The notes beneath the pieces are model-generated. The model was not told the origin of the DNA, searched no databases, and worked only from the letters and a program-made list of their open reading frames with translations. Below are positions 27,955-36,087 of a stretch of DNA of 64,000 bases, in pieces. The position numbers and the translations under genes are program-made. Origin of the DNA: Streptomyces humidus (GTDB lineage: Bacteria > Actinomycetota > Actinomycetes > Streptomycetales > Streptomycetaceae); the NCBI RefSeq assembly GCF_014649655.1, contig NZ_BMTL01000014.1, positions 151,957-215,956 on the forward strand. The letters are read 5' to 3'. Position 1 is the stretch's first letter, and every line of letters starts with the position of its first letter.

Positions 27955-28191
27955 ATGAACAACATGCGGTGTACCCAGTGCGATCACGTCGGGCTCGAAC
28001 AGGGCTTTGTCAGCGACAGCGGCAGCGGTGCCCGCGGGTACGCACGGTGGTTCGGCGGTCTGCTCGACCGGGGCGTCCTGGGCATAGCCAGGACTCGGGG
28101 CCTGCCGCAATGGCAGATCGATGCCTTCCGCTGCCCGAACTGCGCCCACCTGGAACTGTTCGCCGCCGAGCGACTGAACCTTCGTGCGTGA
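27955..28191 (+). CDS. Small zinc-ribbon protein
   Basis: A 78-residue protein with two CxxC pairs, MRCTQCDH near the N-terminus and FRCPNCAHLE near residue 60, which should bind one zinc. The middle (GYARWFGGLLDRGVLGIART) is Gly-rich and mildly hydrophobic. No function is known to me; similar actinobacterial proteins are annotated only as zinc ribbons. TACACT lies 4-9 bases before ATG 27955 with no ribosome site, which suggests a leaderless transcript. It is divergent from RNase J. Confidence 0.7.
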   Translation: MNNMRCTQCDHVGLEQGFVSDSGSGARGYARWFGGLLDRGVLGIARTRGLPQWQIDAFRCPNCAHLELFAAERLNLRA

Positions 28192-28422
28192 CGCCCTGTG
28201 ACGGTCCGTCAGCTCCGTTGAGGCCGGTCCCGGCGGCCGGCCGCCGGGACCGGGCGGGCGCGACGCCAGGCGCCGTCGGCCTCGGTGACTATCCTGGGAG
28301 AGCGGGCCGAGCCGACGGGCGTCGCCGGGTGGACCGCTCCCTGGTCGGCGCAGCTCGCACCTGCCCGGCCTGCGGCTGGACACCCGTCGGCGCAAGGCGA
28401 GCCGACAGGAAGGGGCCGACCG

Positions 28423-28815
28423 ATGACCTACGACCGCACGGTGCACCTCGACACCGACTTCGCCACCGCCGTCACGCGGGTTCGCGAGGCCCTCGGCGAG
28501 CAGGGCTTCGGCATCCTCACCGAGATCGACGTCACCGCCACCCTCAAGGCCAAGCTGGACGAGGACCTGGAGGACTACGTCATCCTCGGCGCCTGCAATC
28601 CGCCGCTTGCCCACCGGGCTCTGGAGACGGACCGCACCATCGGCCTGCTGCTGCCGTGCAACGTGGTCGTCCGCGCCGAGGGCGACCACATCGCCGTACA
28701 GGCTCTCGATCCGCAGACGATGGTGTCCCTGACCGGACTCGACGCGCTCCGTCCGGTCGCCGACGAGGCCACCCTCCGGCTCGACGCCGCGCTCGCCTCC
28801 CTCACGCAGCCGTGA
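28423..28815 (+). CDS. DUF302-family protein
   Basis: A 130-residue cytoplasmic protein. FATAVTRVREALGEQGFGIL and DYVILGACNPPLAHRALE match the DUF302 domain, a small alpha/beta fold of unknown role often found near redox or metal-response genes. LLLPCNVVVRAEGDH is the conserved core with one Cys. The ATG at 28423 is chosen for AGGAAGGGG about 8 bases upstream; a longer in-frame reading from 28285 has no support. It appears monocistronic. Confidence 0.85.
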   Translation: MTYDRTVHLDTDFATAVTRVREALGEQGFGILTEIDVTATLKAKLDEDLEDYVILGACNPPLAHRALETDRTIGLLLPCNVVVRAEGDHIAVQALDPQTMVSLTGLDALRPVADEATLRLDAALASLTQP

Positions 28816-29083
28816 CGGCGCCGCCGACCCCCGCCTCCCGTGTCGCCGCCCTGCGGTCGGAGAAACCGTGGGACCCGGAGATCACTGACGCGTAGGGGCG
28901 GCCGCCTGCGGGACGGGCCGTGATCCGTCAGGGTGTGGCGGGCGCGGGCCTGCGCCGTCGCATGGGCCCGGTCCGGCAGACGGCGACCGGGCCCGCCACG
29001 TTCTCGCGCCGCGGCGCCGACCTCATCGGCCGCTCGGTCACGTCCCGGCCGGGCTCGTCGGTCACCGTCGGGGGAGGGGCCCG

Positions 29084-29719
29084 TCAGGCGGGGTCGGGAA
29101 GGGGGCGCCGGGCGACCTCGTGGGCCTCGCCCGGTGGCACGCCCAGCATGCGCAGGACCATCTCGGCCAGGTCCGACGCGGCCTCGTCGCCGTCCAGGTC
29201 GGGTCGGGCGAATCGCAGTTCCACCAGGGACAGCAGGGTCCCGCCCAGCACGGACAGGGCGACCGCCGGGGCCACGGGGGTGAAGCGGCCGGACGCCATG
29301 CCGGCCTCGACGTCACGCACCGCCCGCCGGGTCAGGCCGTTGTCCGAGTGGATGTGGCCGAGGCCGCGGCGGCGCAGGACCTGCATCAGCTCGGGATGGG
29401 AGTCGGCCATCCGGGCGCTGAGCCGGAATCCTGCCGCGACGAGTTCCGCCGGGTCGTCGATCCCCGTCAGGCGTTCGTCGGTGCTCTGTCCGAACTCTTC
29501 CAGGGCGTCCACCACCGCCGCTTCGAACAGCTCGGTCTTCGACTGGAAGTGGTTGTAGAAGGAGCCGAAACCGACGTCGGCGCGTTCGGCGATCGCCTGG
29601 ATGCTGGCGCCGGTGTCGCCGGTCTCGGCGAGTATCTGCCGGGCGGCACGGACGAGCGCGCGACGGGTCTCGGCGCGGCGCCGCTCGAAGCGGTTGCCGG
29701 GCGGGGCTGACGTAGGCAT
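29084..29719 (-). CDS. TetR-family repressor of the adjacent meta-cleavage operon
   Basis: A 211-residue regulator. The N-terminal HTH (about residues 15-65) reads RRALVRAARQILAETGDTGA then ERADVGFGSFYNHFQSKTEL, a standard TetR recognition helix. The C-terminal part is an all-helical ligand domain with no motif that names the ligand. It is divergent from the dioxygenase operon at 29856. The intergenic region has two TGATGA-type inverted repeats that should be its operators, one overlapping the operon's -10. An aromatic compound or ring-cleavage product is the likely inducer. Confidence 0.9.
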   Translation of the reverse strand: MPTSAPPGNRFERRRAETRRALVRAARQILAETGDTGASIQAIAERADVGFGSFYNHFQSKTELFEAAVVDALEEFGQSTDERLTGIDDPAELVAAGFRLSARMADSHPELMQVLRRRGLGHIHSDNGLTRRAVRDVEAGMASGRFTPVAPAVALSVLGGTLLSLVELRFARPDLDGDEAASDLAEMVLRMLGVPPGEAHEVARRPLPDPA

Positions 29720-29759
29720 GCACAGAGTCTAACCACGCGGGCGATGACGACAGCAGCTC

Positions 29760-29831
29760 TGATGAATTCATCATTTACCTCCCGTGGACACCTTGACGAA
29801 GGGAATGTCAGACCTGATGATTTCCTCATCA
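29760..29831 (+). promoter_or_regulatory. Promoter and paired TetR operators of the dioxygenase operon
   Basis: Operator 1 is TGATGAATTCATCA (29760-29773), a perfect 14-base palindrome. Operator 2 is TGATGA-TTTCC-TCATCA (29815-29831), with the same half-sites at a different spacing. A -35 TTGACG (29793-29798) and a -10 GATGAT (29816-29821) are 17 bases apart, so operator 2 covers the -10. Operator 1 lies toward the tetR side and could serve autoregulation. Confidence 0.7.
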
Positions 29832-29855
29832 AGGCGATGCCGCTCGGAGGGCACC

Positions 29856-31001
29856 ATGTCTGAAACCCGCGTACACGGGCCCGATGTCAGGACGGCCCAT
29901 CAGGACCTGCACAGCGAGGAGGGAGCGCTGCGGGGTGAGCATCCCGGCCGCTCCCGCAATCCCGTGATCAAGGTCGCTGACCTGGCCTGGCTGGAGTTCG
30001 AGAAGTGCGACCTGGACCGGGCCGAGGTCTTCGCCAGGGACTTCGGTTTCGGCGTCGCCGCCCGCACGGAACGGGAACTGTGGCTGCGCGGTACCTACGG
30101 TGGCTCGCCCTGCATGGTGATCCGGCGTGGTCGTACGTCCCGTTTCATCGGCCCGGCCTTCCGCGCGGCGGAGCGGTCCGATCTGGACCGGCTGGCACGT
30201 GCCACCGGGGCCGACGTGCGAAGGGCGGACGCGCCCGGCGGCGGCGAGGCGGTGGATCTGCTCGACCCCTCGGGTTTTCCGGTGCGGGTGGTGCACGGTG
30301 GCGAGCGGCTGCCGGCGTTGCCGGAGCAGCGGCCGCTGCTGCTCAACTTCGGCACCGATCACCGCCGTACGAACGCCACGCAGAGGCCTCCACGCGAGCC
30401 GTCCCGCATTCAGCGCCTGGGCCACGTGGTCTTGGAGACACGGGTGTTCGGCCGGGCCCTGGACTGGTACCTGGACATCCTCGGGATGATCGTCTCCGAC
30501 TTCCTGTTCCTGGACGGGCAGCGCGACCGCGGTCCGACCATGGCCTTCATCCGCTGTGACCTCGGCAGCGTGCCGGCCGACCACCACACGCTGGCGATGC
30601 ATCTGGGGCCCGGCACCGGCTACGTCCACTCCGCCTACCAGGTACCTGACCTGGACTCGATCGCGGCCGGTGGCGAGTACCTCAAGGAGCGTGGATACCT
30701 GCGCAGTTGGGGCATCGGCCGACACATCCAGGGCAGTCAGCTCTTCGACTACTGGCGCGACCCCGACCGCTTCATGCTGGAGCACTTCGCCGACGGCGAC
30801 CTGTTCTCCCGCGATGTCGCCCCCGGCTGGGCTTCCATGTCGACCAGCGGCCTGGCCCAGTGGGGTCCGCCCGCCACCCGCGACTTCCTCGGCGCGAGCC
30901 CCTCCCCGCAACGCATCCGCGACGTCATCGAGGCTCTGCGCGGTGACAACGAGATGGACCCCGCGCGCCTGCTGGGTCTGCTCAAGGCCGCCAGGTCCTG
31001 A
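29856..31001 (+). CDS. Two-domain VOC extradiol ring-cleavage dioxygenase
   Basis: A 381-residue type I extradiol dioxygenase (vicinal-oxygen-chelate fold) with two halves. Residues about 35-165 are the inactive half, and residues about 190-350 carry the metal site. The Fe(II)/Mn ligands are His in RLGHVVLETR, His in PADHHTLAMHLG and Glu in RFMLEHFADGD. Such enzymes open catechols next to the diol. The 60 or so residues after the second VOC half (WASMSTSGLAQWGPPATRDF) are typical of 2,3-dihydroxybiphenyl-type relatives. ATG 29856 has CGGAGG 5 bases upstream. First gene of a three-gene operon with an FAH hydrolase and a FAD hydroxylase. Confidence 0.9.
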   Translation: MSETRVHGPDVRTAHQDLHSEEGALRGEHPGRSRNPVIKVADLAWLEFEKCDLDRAEVFARDFGFGVAARTERELWLRGTYGGSPCMVIRRGRTSRFIGPAFRAAERSDLDRLARATGADVRRADAPGGGEAVDLLDPSGFPVRVVHGGERLPALPEQRPLLLNFGTDHRRTNATQRPPREPSRIQRLGHVVLETRVFGRALDWYLDILGMIVSDFLFLDGQRDRGPTMAFIRCDLGSVPADHHTLAMHLGPGTGYVHSAYQVPDLDSIAAGGEYLKERGYLRSWGIGRHIQGSQLFDYWRDPDRFMLEHFADGDLFSRDVAPGWASMSTSGLAQWGPPATRDFLGASPSPQRIRDVIEALRGDNEMDPARLLGLLKAARS

Positions 31002-31028
31002 ACCCCGTCCTCTCACGAAGGCACTGAC

Positions 31029-31988
31029 ATGAGCACCAATATCCTGCGCACGTCCGGCGGCTGGTGGGTGGTCCGCGGCGACCGGGCCGTCTCCGTCGAC
31101 ACGAAGGCCGTCACCACGGCCGAGCTGATCGCCGACCGTGATGCCGTACGAGAGGCGGCTCTTTCGGCCGACGCGGGCACGCCGGTCGCCGACCTGGTCG
31201 CACTCTCGCCGGTGACCACCCCCTGCCGGGTCGTCGCCCAGATGGTCAACTACCGGAGTCACGCCCGTGATTCGGGCTTCACCGGTGACATCCCGCCCGC
31301 CTTCTTCCGCAAGGCGTCCGGCTCGGTCAGCGGACCCTGCGACGCTGTCGTGCGCCCCTCCCACGTGGAGTTCCTCGACTACGAGATCGAACTCGGGCTC
31401 GTCATGGGCGCGTCCCTGCCCGTCGGCACCGTGGTGGAGGAGCGTGATCTGCCTGCCTACGTCGCCGGGCTCGTCATCACCGACGACGTCAGCGCCCGTG
31501 ACGTACAGCTGACCAAGACCCAGTTCTACGAGAGCAAGTCGTACCCCACCTTCACGCCCACCGGCCCGCACCTTGCCCTGCTGGAGCCGGAGGACTTCGC
31601 CCATCTCTTCGATCTCCGGCTGCGGTTGTCCGTCAACGGCGAGCTGCGTCAGGACCGCACCCTCGCCGACATGATCGTCCGCCCGGCGCAGGCCCTGACC
31701 CTGCTGGCCCGGTTCCAGACCCTCGACTCCGGCGATCTGCTGCTGACCGGCACGCCCGGCGGCACGGCTCTGAAGGCTCCGCCGAAACCGGTCGAGAAGA
31801 TCGGCGCGCTGCTGCCGCCCGCGGTGAAGTGGAAGGCGTTCTTCAAGTCGCAGGCGAAGAACCCGCACTACCTGCACCCGGGTGACGTGATCACGGCGAC
31901 GATCGCGACGCCGGACGGCCGGATCGACCTCGGCGAACAGCGAACCCCCGTCCGGACCCCGGTGAGAACGGAAGCGAGCCGCACATGA
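31029..31988 (+). CDS. Fumarylacetoacetate-hydrolase family protein
   Basis: A 319-residue FAH-fold protein. The metal-binding E-x-E is in DYEIELGLVMG, with a further Asp in GLVITDDVSARDVQ. KSYPTFTPTGPHL and DLLLTGTPGGTAL are conserved blocks. In meta-cleavage routes these enzymes hydrolyse or hydrate the ring-fission product. An N-terminal extension of about 70 residues precedes the core, as in several two-part members. The ribosome site is GAAGG, 8 bases before ATG 31029. It overlaps the next gene by 4 bases (ATGA), so translation is probably coupled. Confidence 0.9.
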   Translation: MSTNILRTSGGWWVVRGDRAVSVDTKAVTTAELIADRDAVREAALSADAGTPVADLVALSPVTTPCRVVAQMVNYRSHARDSGFTGDIPPAFFRKASGSVSGPCDAVVRPSHVEFLDYEIELGLVMGASLPVGTVVEERDLPAYVAGLVITDDVSARDVQLTKTQFYESKSYPTFTPTGPHLALLEPEDFAHLFDLRLRLSVNGELRQDRTLADMIVRPAQALTLLARFQTLDSGDLLLTGTPGGTALKAPPKPVEKIGALLPPAVKWKAFFKSQAKNPHYLHPGDVITATIATPDGRIDLGEQRTPVRTPVRTEASRT

Positions 31989-33568
31989 CCGTCGGACACG
32001 ACAGGGCAGACGTACCCGTGGTGATCATCGGCGCCGGACCGGTGGGCGTGACCGCCGCTCTCCTCCTGGCCCGGCGCGGCGTCCGCACCCTCGTCCTCGA
32101 ACGTCACCAGGACGTCTACCCCCTGCCCCGTGCCGTCGCCACCGATGACGAGGTCCGCAGGATCCTCCAGGCCGCGGGCGTGGGGGAGGAGTTCGCCGCG
32201 ATCGCCCGCCCGGCCGACGGACTGCGGCTGCTGGACGCCCGTCACCGGGTGATGGCCGAGTTCCGCCGCACCGGGCACGGCCACCACGGCTACCCGCAGA
32301 CCAGCATGTTCGACCAGCCCCGGCTGGAGCGACTGCTGCGCGACGCCCTCGCCCGCCACCCGGAATGCGAACTGCGCGGCGGCGTGGAGGTCACCGTCGT
32401 CGGCCCGGACACCGCCGGCCCCGTCCGCGTGACCTACCGCGACGACGACGGCGAGCACCAGCTGTGGGCCGAGGCGGTCCTGGGTTGTGACGGTGCGAAC
32501 GGCCTCACCCGCGCCGCCGTCGGCGCCGTGTGGGAGGACCTGCGCTTCGAGGAGCGCTGGACCGTCGTCGACGTCCGCACGACCGCCGACGTCCGCTGCT
32601 GGGAGGGCGTCGACCAGGTCTGCGACCCGCACCGACCGGCGACGTTCATGCGTGTCGGCGAGGACCGCTACCGCTGGGAGTTCCGGCTGCGGGACGGTCA
32701 GGAGCCGGTCCGCGAGCTGGTCGCCCCGTGGCTGCCGCACTCGAACGACGACGACTTCGAGATCGTCCGCGAGACGCAGTACACCTTCCGGGCGCGCCTC
32801 GCCGACCGCTGGCGCAGCGGGCGGGTCTTCCTCCTCGGCGACGCCGCCCACCTCACCCCGCCGTTCATCGGGCAGGGCCTGTGCGCGGGCCTGCGCGACG
32901 CCTACAACCTCACCTGGAAGCTCGCCCGCGTCCTTCAACACGGCTGCGCGGAGGAGTTGTTGGACACCTACGAGAGCGAACGCAAGCCGCACGCCCGGCA
33001 CGTGATCCGCCTCGCTGTCGCCATGGGCTGGGCCATGACCGGCGGGCAGGACGGCGCCGCCGCACTGCGCCGCGGACTTCTCGCGGCGGCCTGCCGCATA
33101 CCCGGCCTGACCGCGCTGGCCGGCCGCGACCTCAGCCCGCCCCTGACCCCCGGCCCCCTCGTCCGCCGCCGCCTGCGCAGAGGCCTGGCGGGCACCCACT
33201 GCCCGCAACCGTGGGTCACCGCCGACGGACGGCGTACCCGTTTCGACGAGTTGCTCGGCGACTCCTTCGCCTTCCTCACCGCCGCCGAACCGTGGCCCTC
33301 GCTGGACGCCCTGGGCCAAGGGCTCGGCGTCCGGGTGATCCCAGTGACCGAGCTCGGCGACGACGGCGCCCTCGCCGCCTGGCTGCGCGCGGGCCGCGCG
33401 GACGCCGTGCTGCTGCGCCCCGACCGTGTCGTCGTGGACGTCGTCCCGTCCGGGGGCCGGGACTTCACCGACACCGCCGGCTGGGCGCCCCTCCTGCACA
33501 CCGCCCGCAGCACCCCTTCACCCCGGCGGACCTCCGGCGAGAGCCCGCTGAAGGGTGTCACACGCTGA
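31985..33568 (+). CDS. FAD-dependent aromatic hydroxylase (MhpA-like)
   Basis: A 527-residue class A flavoprotein monooxygenase. VVIIGAGPVGVTAALLLARR is the FAD Rossmann motif, LGCDGANGLTR the DG motif, and GRVFLLGDAAHLTPPFIGQG the GD motif. The thioredoxin-like C-terminal domain (about 400-500) matches the MhpA/PheA group, which hydroxylates phenolics such as 3-(3-hydroxyphenyl)propionate with NAD(P)H and O2. It would make the catechol that the VOC dioxygenase cleaves, so the operon forms a short route of hydroxylation, ring cleavage and hydrolysis. No hydratase or aldolase follows. The next sequence is decayed, so the operon may have been cut short. Confidence 0.9.
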   Translation: MTVGHDRADVPVVIIGAGPVGVTAALLLARRGVRTLVLERHQDVYPLPRAVATDDEVRRILQAAGVGEEFAAIARPADGLRLLDARHRVMAEFRRTGHGHHGYPQTSMFDQPRLERLLRDALARHPECELRGGVEVTVVGPDTAGPVRVTYRDDDGEHQLWAEAVLGCDGANGLTRAAVGAVWEDLRFEERWTVVDVRTTADVRCWEGVDQVCDPHRPATFMRVGEDRYRWEFRLRDGQEPVRELVAPWLPHSNDDDFEIVRETQYTFRARLADRWRSGRVFLLGDAAHLTPPFIGQGLCAGLRDAYNLTWKLARVLQHGCAEELLDTYESERKPHARHVIRLAVAMGWAMTGGQDGAAALRRGLLAAACRIPGLTALAGRDLSPPLTPGPLVRRRLRRGLAGTHCPQPWVTADGRRTRFDELLGDSFAFLTAAEPWPSLDALGQGLGVRVIPVTELGDDGALAAWLRAGRADAVLLRPDRVVVDVVPSGGRDFTDTAGWAPLLHTARSTPSPRRTSGESPLKGVTR

Positions 33569-33570
33569 CC

Positions 33571-33740
33571 GTGCCCGAGCCTTTCACGACGCTGGATCCG
33601 CAGGCCGGGGTGCTGACCGTGGAGCGGATGCCCGACGGCCACTGGTCCACCGGCGCCGCCCTCGACCAGTCCCACCACGCCCTGCGCGACCTGGACGTCG
33701 GCAAGAGCGACGTCGGCCATCTGCCGTCACGCGGCATCCA
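33571..33740 (+). pseudogene. Start of a truncated ORF after the hydroxylase
   Basis: A GTG two bases after the hydroxylase stop opens a frame reading VPEPFTTLDPQAGVLTVERM, then DGHWSTGAALDQSHHALRDL. The first 55 codons look coding, but the frame then runs into the Tn3-like relic. I do not recognise the protein. It may be the beginning of a fourth operon gene cut off by the transposon. Confidence 0.35.
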
Positions 33741-33746
33741 GGGCCC

Positions 33747-33865
33747 GGATCGCTGCTCGCCTCTGTCGACGGCCTACGCTCCGTCATCCCCGTCAAGAGC
33801 GTCAACACCGGCCCCTCGCCCAGGTACCACTACTACAAACGCGGCGTGACCTGGCTCAATGCATT
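33747..33865 (+). pseudogene. Tn3-family transposase relic
   Basis: Forty codons read GSLLASVDGLRSVIPVKSVN, then TGPSPRYHYYKRGVTWLNAL. This matches the conserved core of Tn3-family transposases (LLASxDGxRFVVPV...N...PSPKY...RGVTWLN). No start, terminal repeats or resolvase are seen. An intact tnpA has nearly 1000 codons, so only about 4 percent remains. Confidence 0.72.
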
Positions 33866-33889
33866 GCGTCCACCGGGTCACGGCGGTCC

Positions 33890-34090
33890 CGCCGGGCTTG
33901 AGGTTCCTGGGCGGTCGTACTCCTGTACCGCGGCTGCGGCCAGATGCCCGGTACCGCACGCCGGGTCGAGGAGGATCAGTCCGTCCTGTGCCGGGCCGAG
34001 GCGGACGGCGGGGGCGGATCCGTGCCGTCAGGGCGGCGAGTTGCGGCGGGGTGGCGCCGAGCGCCTCGGATCGCGGCCAGAGGAGAAGGC
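33890..34090 (-). pseudogene. N6-adenine DNA methyltransferase relic
   Basis: On the minus strand one frame reads DGLILLDPACGTGHLAAAAV, the SAM-binding motif I (DPACGTG, at 33944-33967) of N6-adenine methylases. A second, shifted frame upstream (GLLLWPRSEALGATPPQLAA) could be the preceding part, separated by a frameshift. A stop follows within 20 codons. It looks like a decayed restriction-modification or phage-type methylase piece beside the Tn3 relic. Confidence 0.45.
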
Positions 34091-34124
34091 CGCTGACGGC
34101 GCCCTGTTCTGAGCCGTCGGCATG

Positions 34125-34173
34125 ACAACGGGCTTGCTCACGTCACCACAAGTGCCGTGAGCAAGCCCGTTGT
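34125..34173. terminator. Long perfect inverted repeat, probable bidirectional terminator
   Basis: An 18-bp perfect stem (34125-34142 with 34156-34173) closes a 13-base loop, 25 bases past the stop of the DUF397 gene (minus strand). No U-tract is seen. It separates the decayed region from the XRE/DUF397 unit. Confidence 0.8.
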
Positions 34174-34197
34174 TCCGCTCAGAAGCCGTACTCGGCC

Positions 34198-34404
34198 CTA
34201 CTCCACCGTGAGCGCGACGAACGCCGCCCACTCGCCCCGGCCGACCCGCAGCACCGGCCCGTCACCCAGGGCCTTCGAGTCCCGTACGTACACGGCGTCA
34301 AGGCCGGCGGCCACCTCGACGCAGTTGCCACCTCCCGAGCCGCTGTAGCTGCTCTTGAACCAGCGCAGCCCGTTCACGTTCTCGGACACCTGCTCCACGC
34401 TCAT
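34198..34404 (-). CDS. DUF397-family protein
   Basis: A 68-residue cytoplasmic protein with WFKSSYSGSGGGNCVEVA and VYVRDSKALGDGPVLRVG. These are the signatures of DUF397, a small family almost always paired with XRE regulators in Streptomyces (the BldB/WhiJ-type systems). It overlaps the upstream XRE gene by 4 bases. It is thought to act as a partner or antagonist of the XRE protein; the direct role here is inferred. Confidence 0.95.
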   Translation of the reverse strand: MSVEQVSENVNGLRWFKSSYSGSGGGNCVEVAAGLDAVYVRDSKALGDGPVLRVGRGEWAAFVALTVE

Positions 34405-35267
34405 GTCTCTCCCACCAGCCGTTCAATGAGCCGCGCAGACTCGACGCCGTTCAAAGCTTGCGACCGCAGCTTGCCATACCGCAACCCGAAGGCACTGACC
34501 TCTGTTGGATCATGCACGACGCACCCGACATCCTGAGACTCGATGTAACCAAGGTGCTGGTGCTCCTTGGTCTCCAGAACCACAAACGGGCCGTTCAGAC
34601 CGGAGTGGAGCCCGCACGCGGCAGGCATGACCTGGACCTCCACGTTCCGCAACGCCCCGACCATCAAGAGGTGTTGCCATTGTTCGCGCATGACGTCCCT
34701 GTCGCCAACCGGATTCCGCAGCGCCTCCTCACCGATGATGAACGACAGCTCTGCGAGCGGCACTCGGGTCAGCAGCTTCTGCCGACTCAGTCGCGCTTCC
34801 GTGTGCTGGTCGATGATCTCCTCGCTGAGCGGTGGGCAGTGCCCGGCGAACAGAGCGCGTGCGTATGCCTCGGTCTGCAGGAGCCCCGACACCAGCAGCG
34901 GCTCATACTCGAACCGGCTGACCGCCTCCGCCTCGAAGAGCGCGAAGTTCCTGAAGAACCTCGGCAACTTGGCCCGATCCACCTCCCCCTGGAGCGCGTC
35001 CAGCACCCCGCCCGCCTCCAGTGCCCGTTCCGCCGCCACGGTGAACGCCGCCTTCGCCGGCCGCCGACCCTGTTCCACCGAGGCCACCTGCTCCAGCGAG
35101 TAGCCGATCACGTCCCCGAGTTGCTGTTGGTTCAGCCCGGCCCGCTTGCGCAGGTACTGCAACAGCACCCCGTACGCCGACCATTCGCCCGGCGCGTCGG
35201 GCACGTCGTCCTTCGTCTTCGCGCCCCGCCCCGTCCGCGTCTCCCGTGCGTCCCGTACCGTCCTCAC
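34401..35267 (-). CDS. XRE-family regulator with DUF5753 (WhiJ-like)
   Basis: A 288-residue DNA-binding protein. The HTH is about residues 35-85 (YLRKRAGLNQQQLGDVIGYS, then VASVEQGRRPA). The DUF5753 ligand-like domain follows (about 100-285), with FEYEPLLVSGLLQTEAYARA, RQKLLTR and HQHLGYIES. This pair with DUF397 is a developmental or stress regulatory module found many times in Streptomyces genomes. The start is a GTG at 35267. It is divergent from the HATPase gene at 35494, completing the common XRE-DUF397-HATPase trio. Confidence 0.94.
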   Translation of the reverse strand: MRTVRDARETRTGRGAKTKDDVPDAPGEWSAYGVLLQYLRKRAGLNQQQLGDVIGYSLEQVASVEQGRRPAKAAFTVAAERALEAGGVLDALQGEVDRAKLPRFFRNFALFEAEAVSRFEYEPLLVSGLLQTEAYARALFAGHCPPLSEEIIDQHTEARLSRQKLLTRVPLAELSFIIGEEALRNPVGDRDVMREQWQHLLMVGALRNVEVQVMPAACGLHSGLNGPFVVLETKEHQHLGYIESQDVGCVVHDPTEVSAFGLRYGKLRSQALNGVESARLIERLVGET

Positions 35268-35493
35268 AGCCTCACGTCCTTCCCATCACGCTCCGCGCCC
35301 CGCCACGGCCGCGTTCGCCACCGGTCCATGCCCAACGCGACGCGTGGGAAAGGGGATACGCGCCGGACCCGTACAACGCCCGTACAAGCCACGTACAACC
35401 AAGCCCGAGGCCGCCCGCCCACTCCGTACGACGAGGACGGCGTACGGGCGTCGTACCTGGTCAGCGGGCCGTGCGCCCGGTGACGCTGACACC

Positions 35494-35955
35494 GTGACAC
35501 ACCAACACCTCACCGACGAGGCGAAGCCGCCGCCGGCTCCCGTCCGCCAACTGACCTTGCGTTTCAGCAGCACCGGACGCGGCGCGCGCCTCGCCCGCCG
35601 GCTCGCCGTCCAGCAGTTCACCGAGTGGACCGGGCTCCCGTACGACGCCGACCCGGCCCGCGCCGTCGCCCTCGTCACCGCCGAGCTGGCGTCCAACGCG
35701 GTCCGCCACGGCAGCCTCCCCGGCCGGGACTTCCGGCTGACGCTGCACCTCTTGCCGGACCGCTTCCGCGTCGAGGTGACGGACAGCCGCCCCGAACGGC
35801 TGCCCCCGCCCGTGACGGCGCGGCCCGCCGACGAGACGTCGGGCCGCGGCCTGCTCCTGGTCGAGGCCTACGCCGACGATTGGGGAAGCACCGTCCGCGA
35901 CGCGTACACGAAGACGGTCTGGGCGGAGGTACTGCTCCCCACCACCGGAGCTTGA
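35494..35955 (+). CDS. HATPase anti-sigma-factor-like protein
   Basis: A 153-residue single-domain GHKL ATPase of the RsbW/SpoIIAB type. The N box is TAELASNAVRHGS, and VEVTDSRPERLPPP and SGRGLLLVEAYADDWG are the G1/G2 boxes. Such proteins bind sigma or anti-anti-sigma factors and phosphorylate the latter. The start is a GTG at 35494 with no strong ribosome site and ACCGTGACAC context; TGACGCTGACAC upstream could be a promoter element. It is divergent from, and probably functionally tied to, the XRE/DUF397 pair. Confidence 0.92.
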   Translation: MTHQHLTDEAKPPPAPVRQLTLRFSSTGRGARLARRLAVQQFTEWTGLPYDADPARAVALVTAELASNAVRHGSLPGRDFRLTLHLLPDRFRVEVTDSRPERLPPPVTARPADETSGRGLLLVEAYADDWGSTVRDAYTKTVWAEVLLPTTGA

Positions 35956-36087
35956 GCCGGCCGGCCCACTCCGCGTCCGGGTCAGGCCCGGCGGAAGCCG
36001 CCGCCGAGGCCGGCGAACGAGACCGCCACCGACCGGAGCAGTGCTCCGCCGGCATGCGCCGGTTCCCGCCCGGTGCCCGCCGGGTGG

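Noticed and set aside
29829..31877. Minus-strand frame of about 680 codons across the dioxygenase operon
   Set aside because: Antisense to two genes with intact metal-site motifs; low-complexity product.
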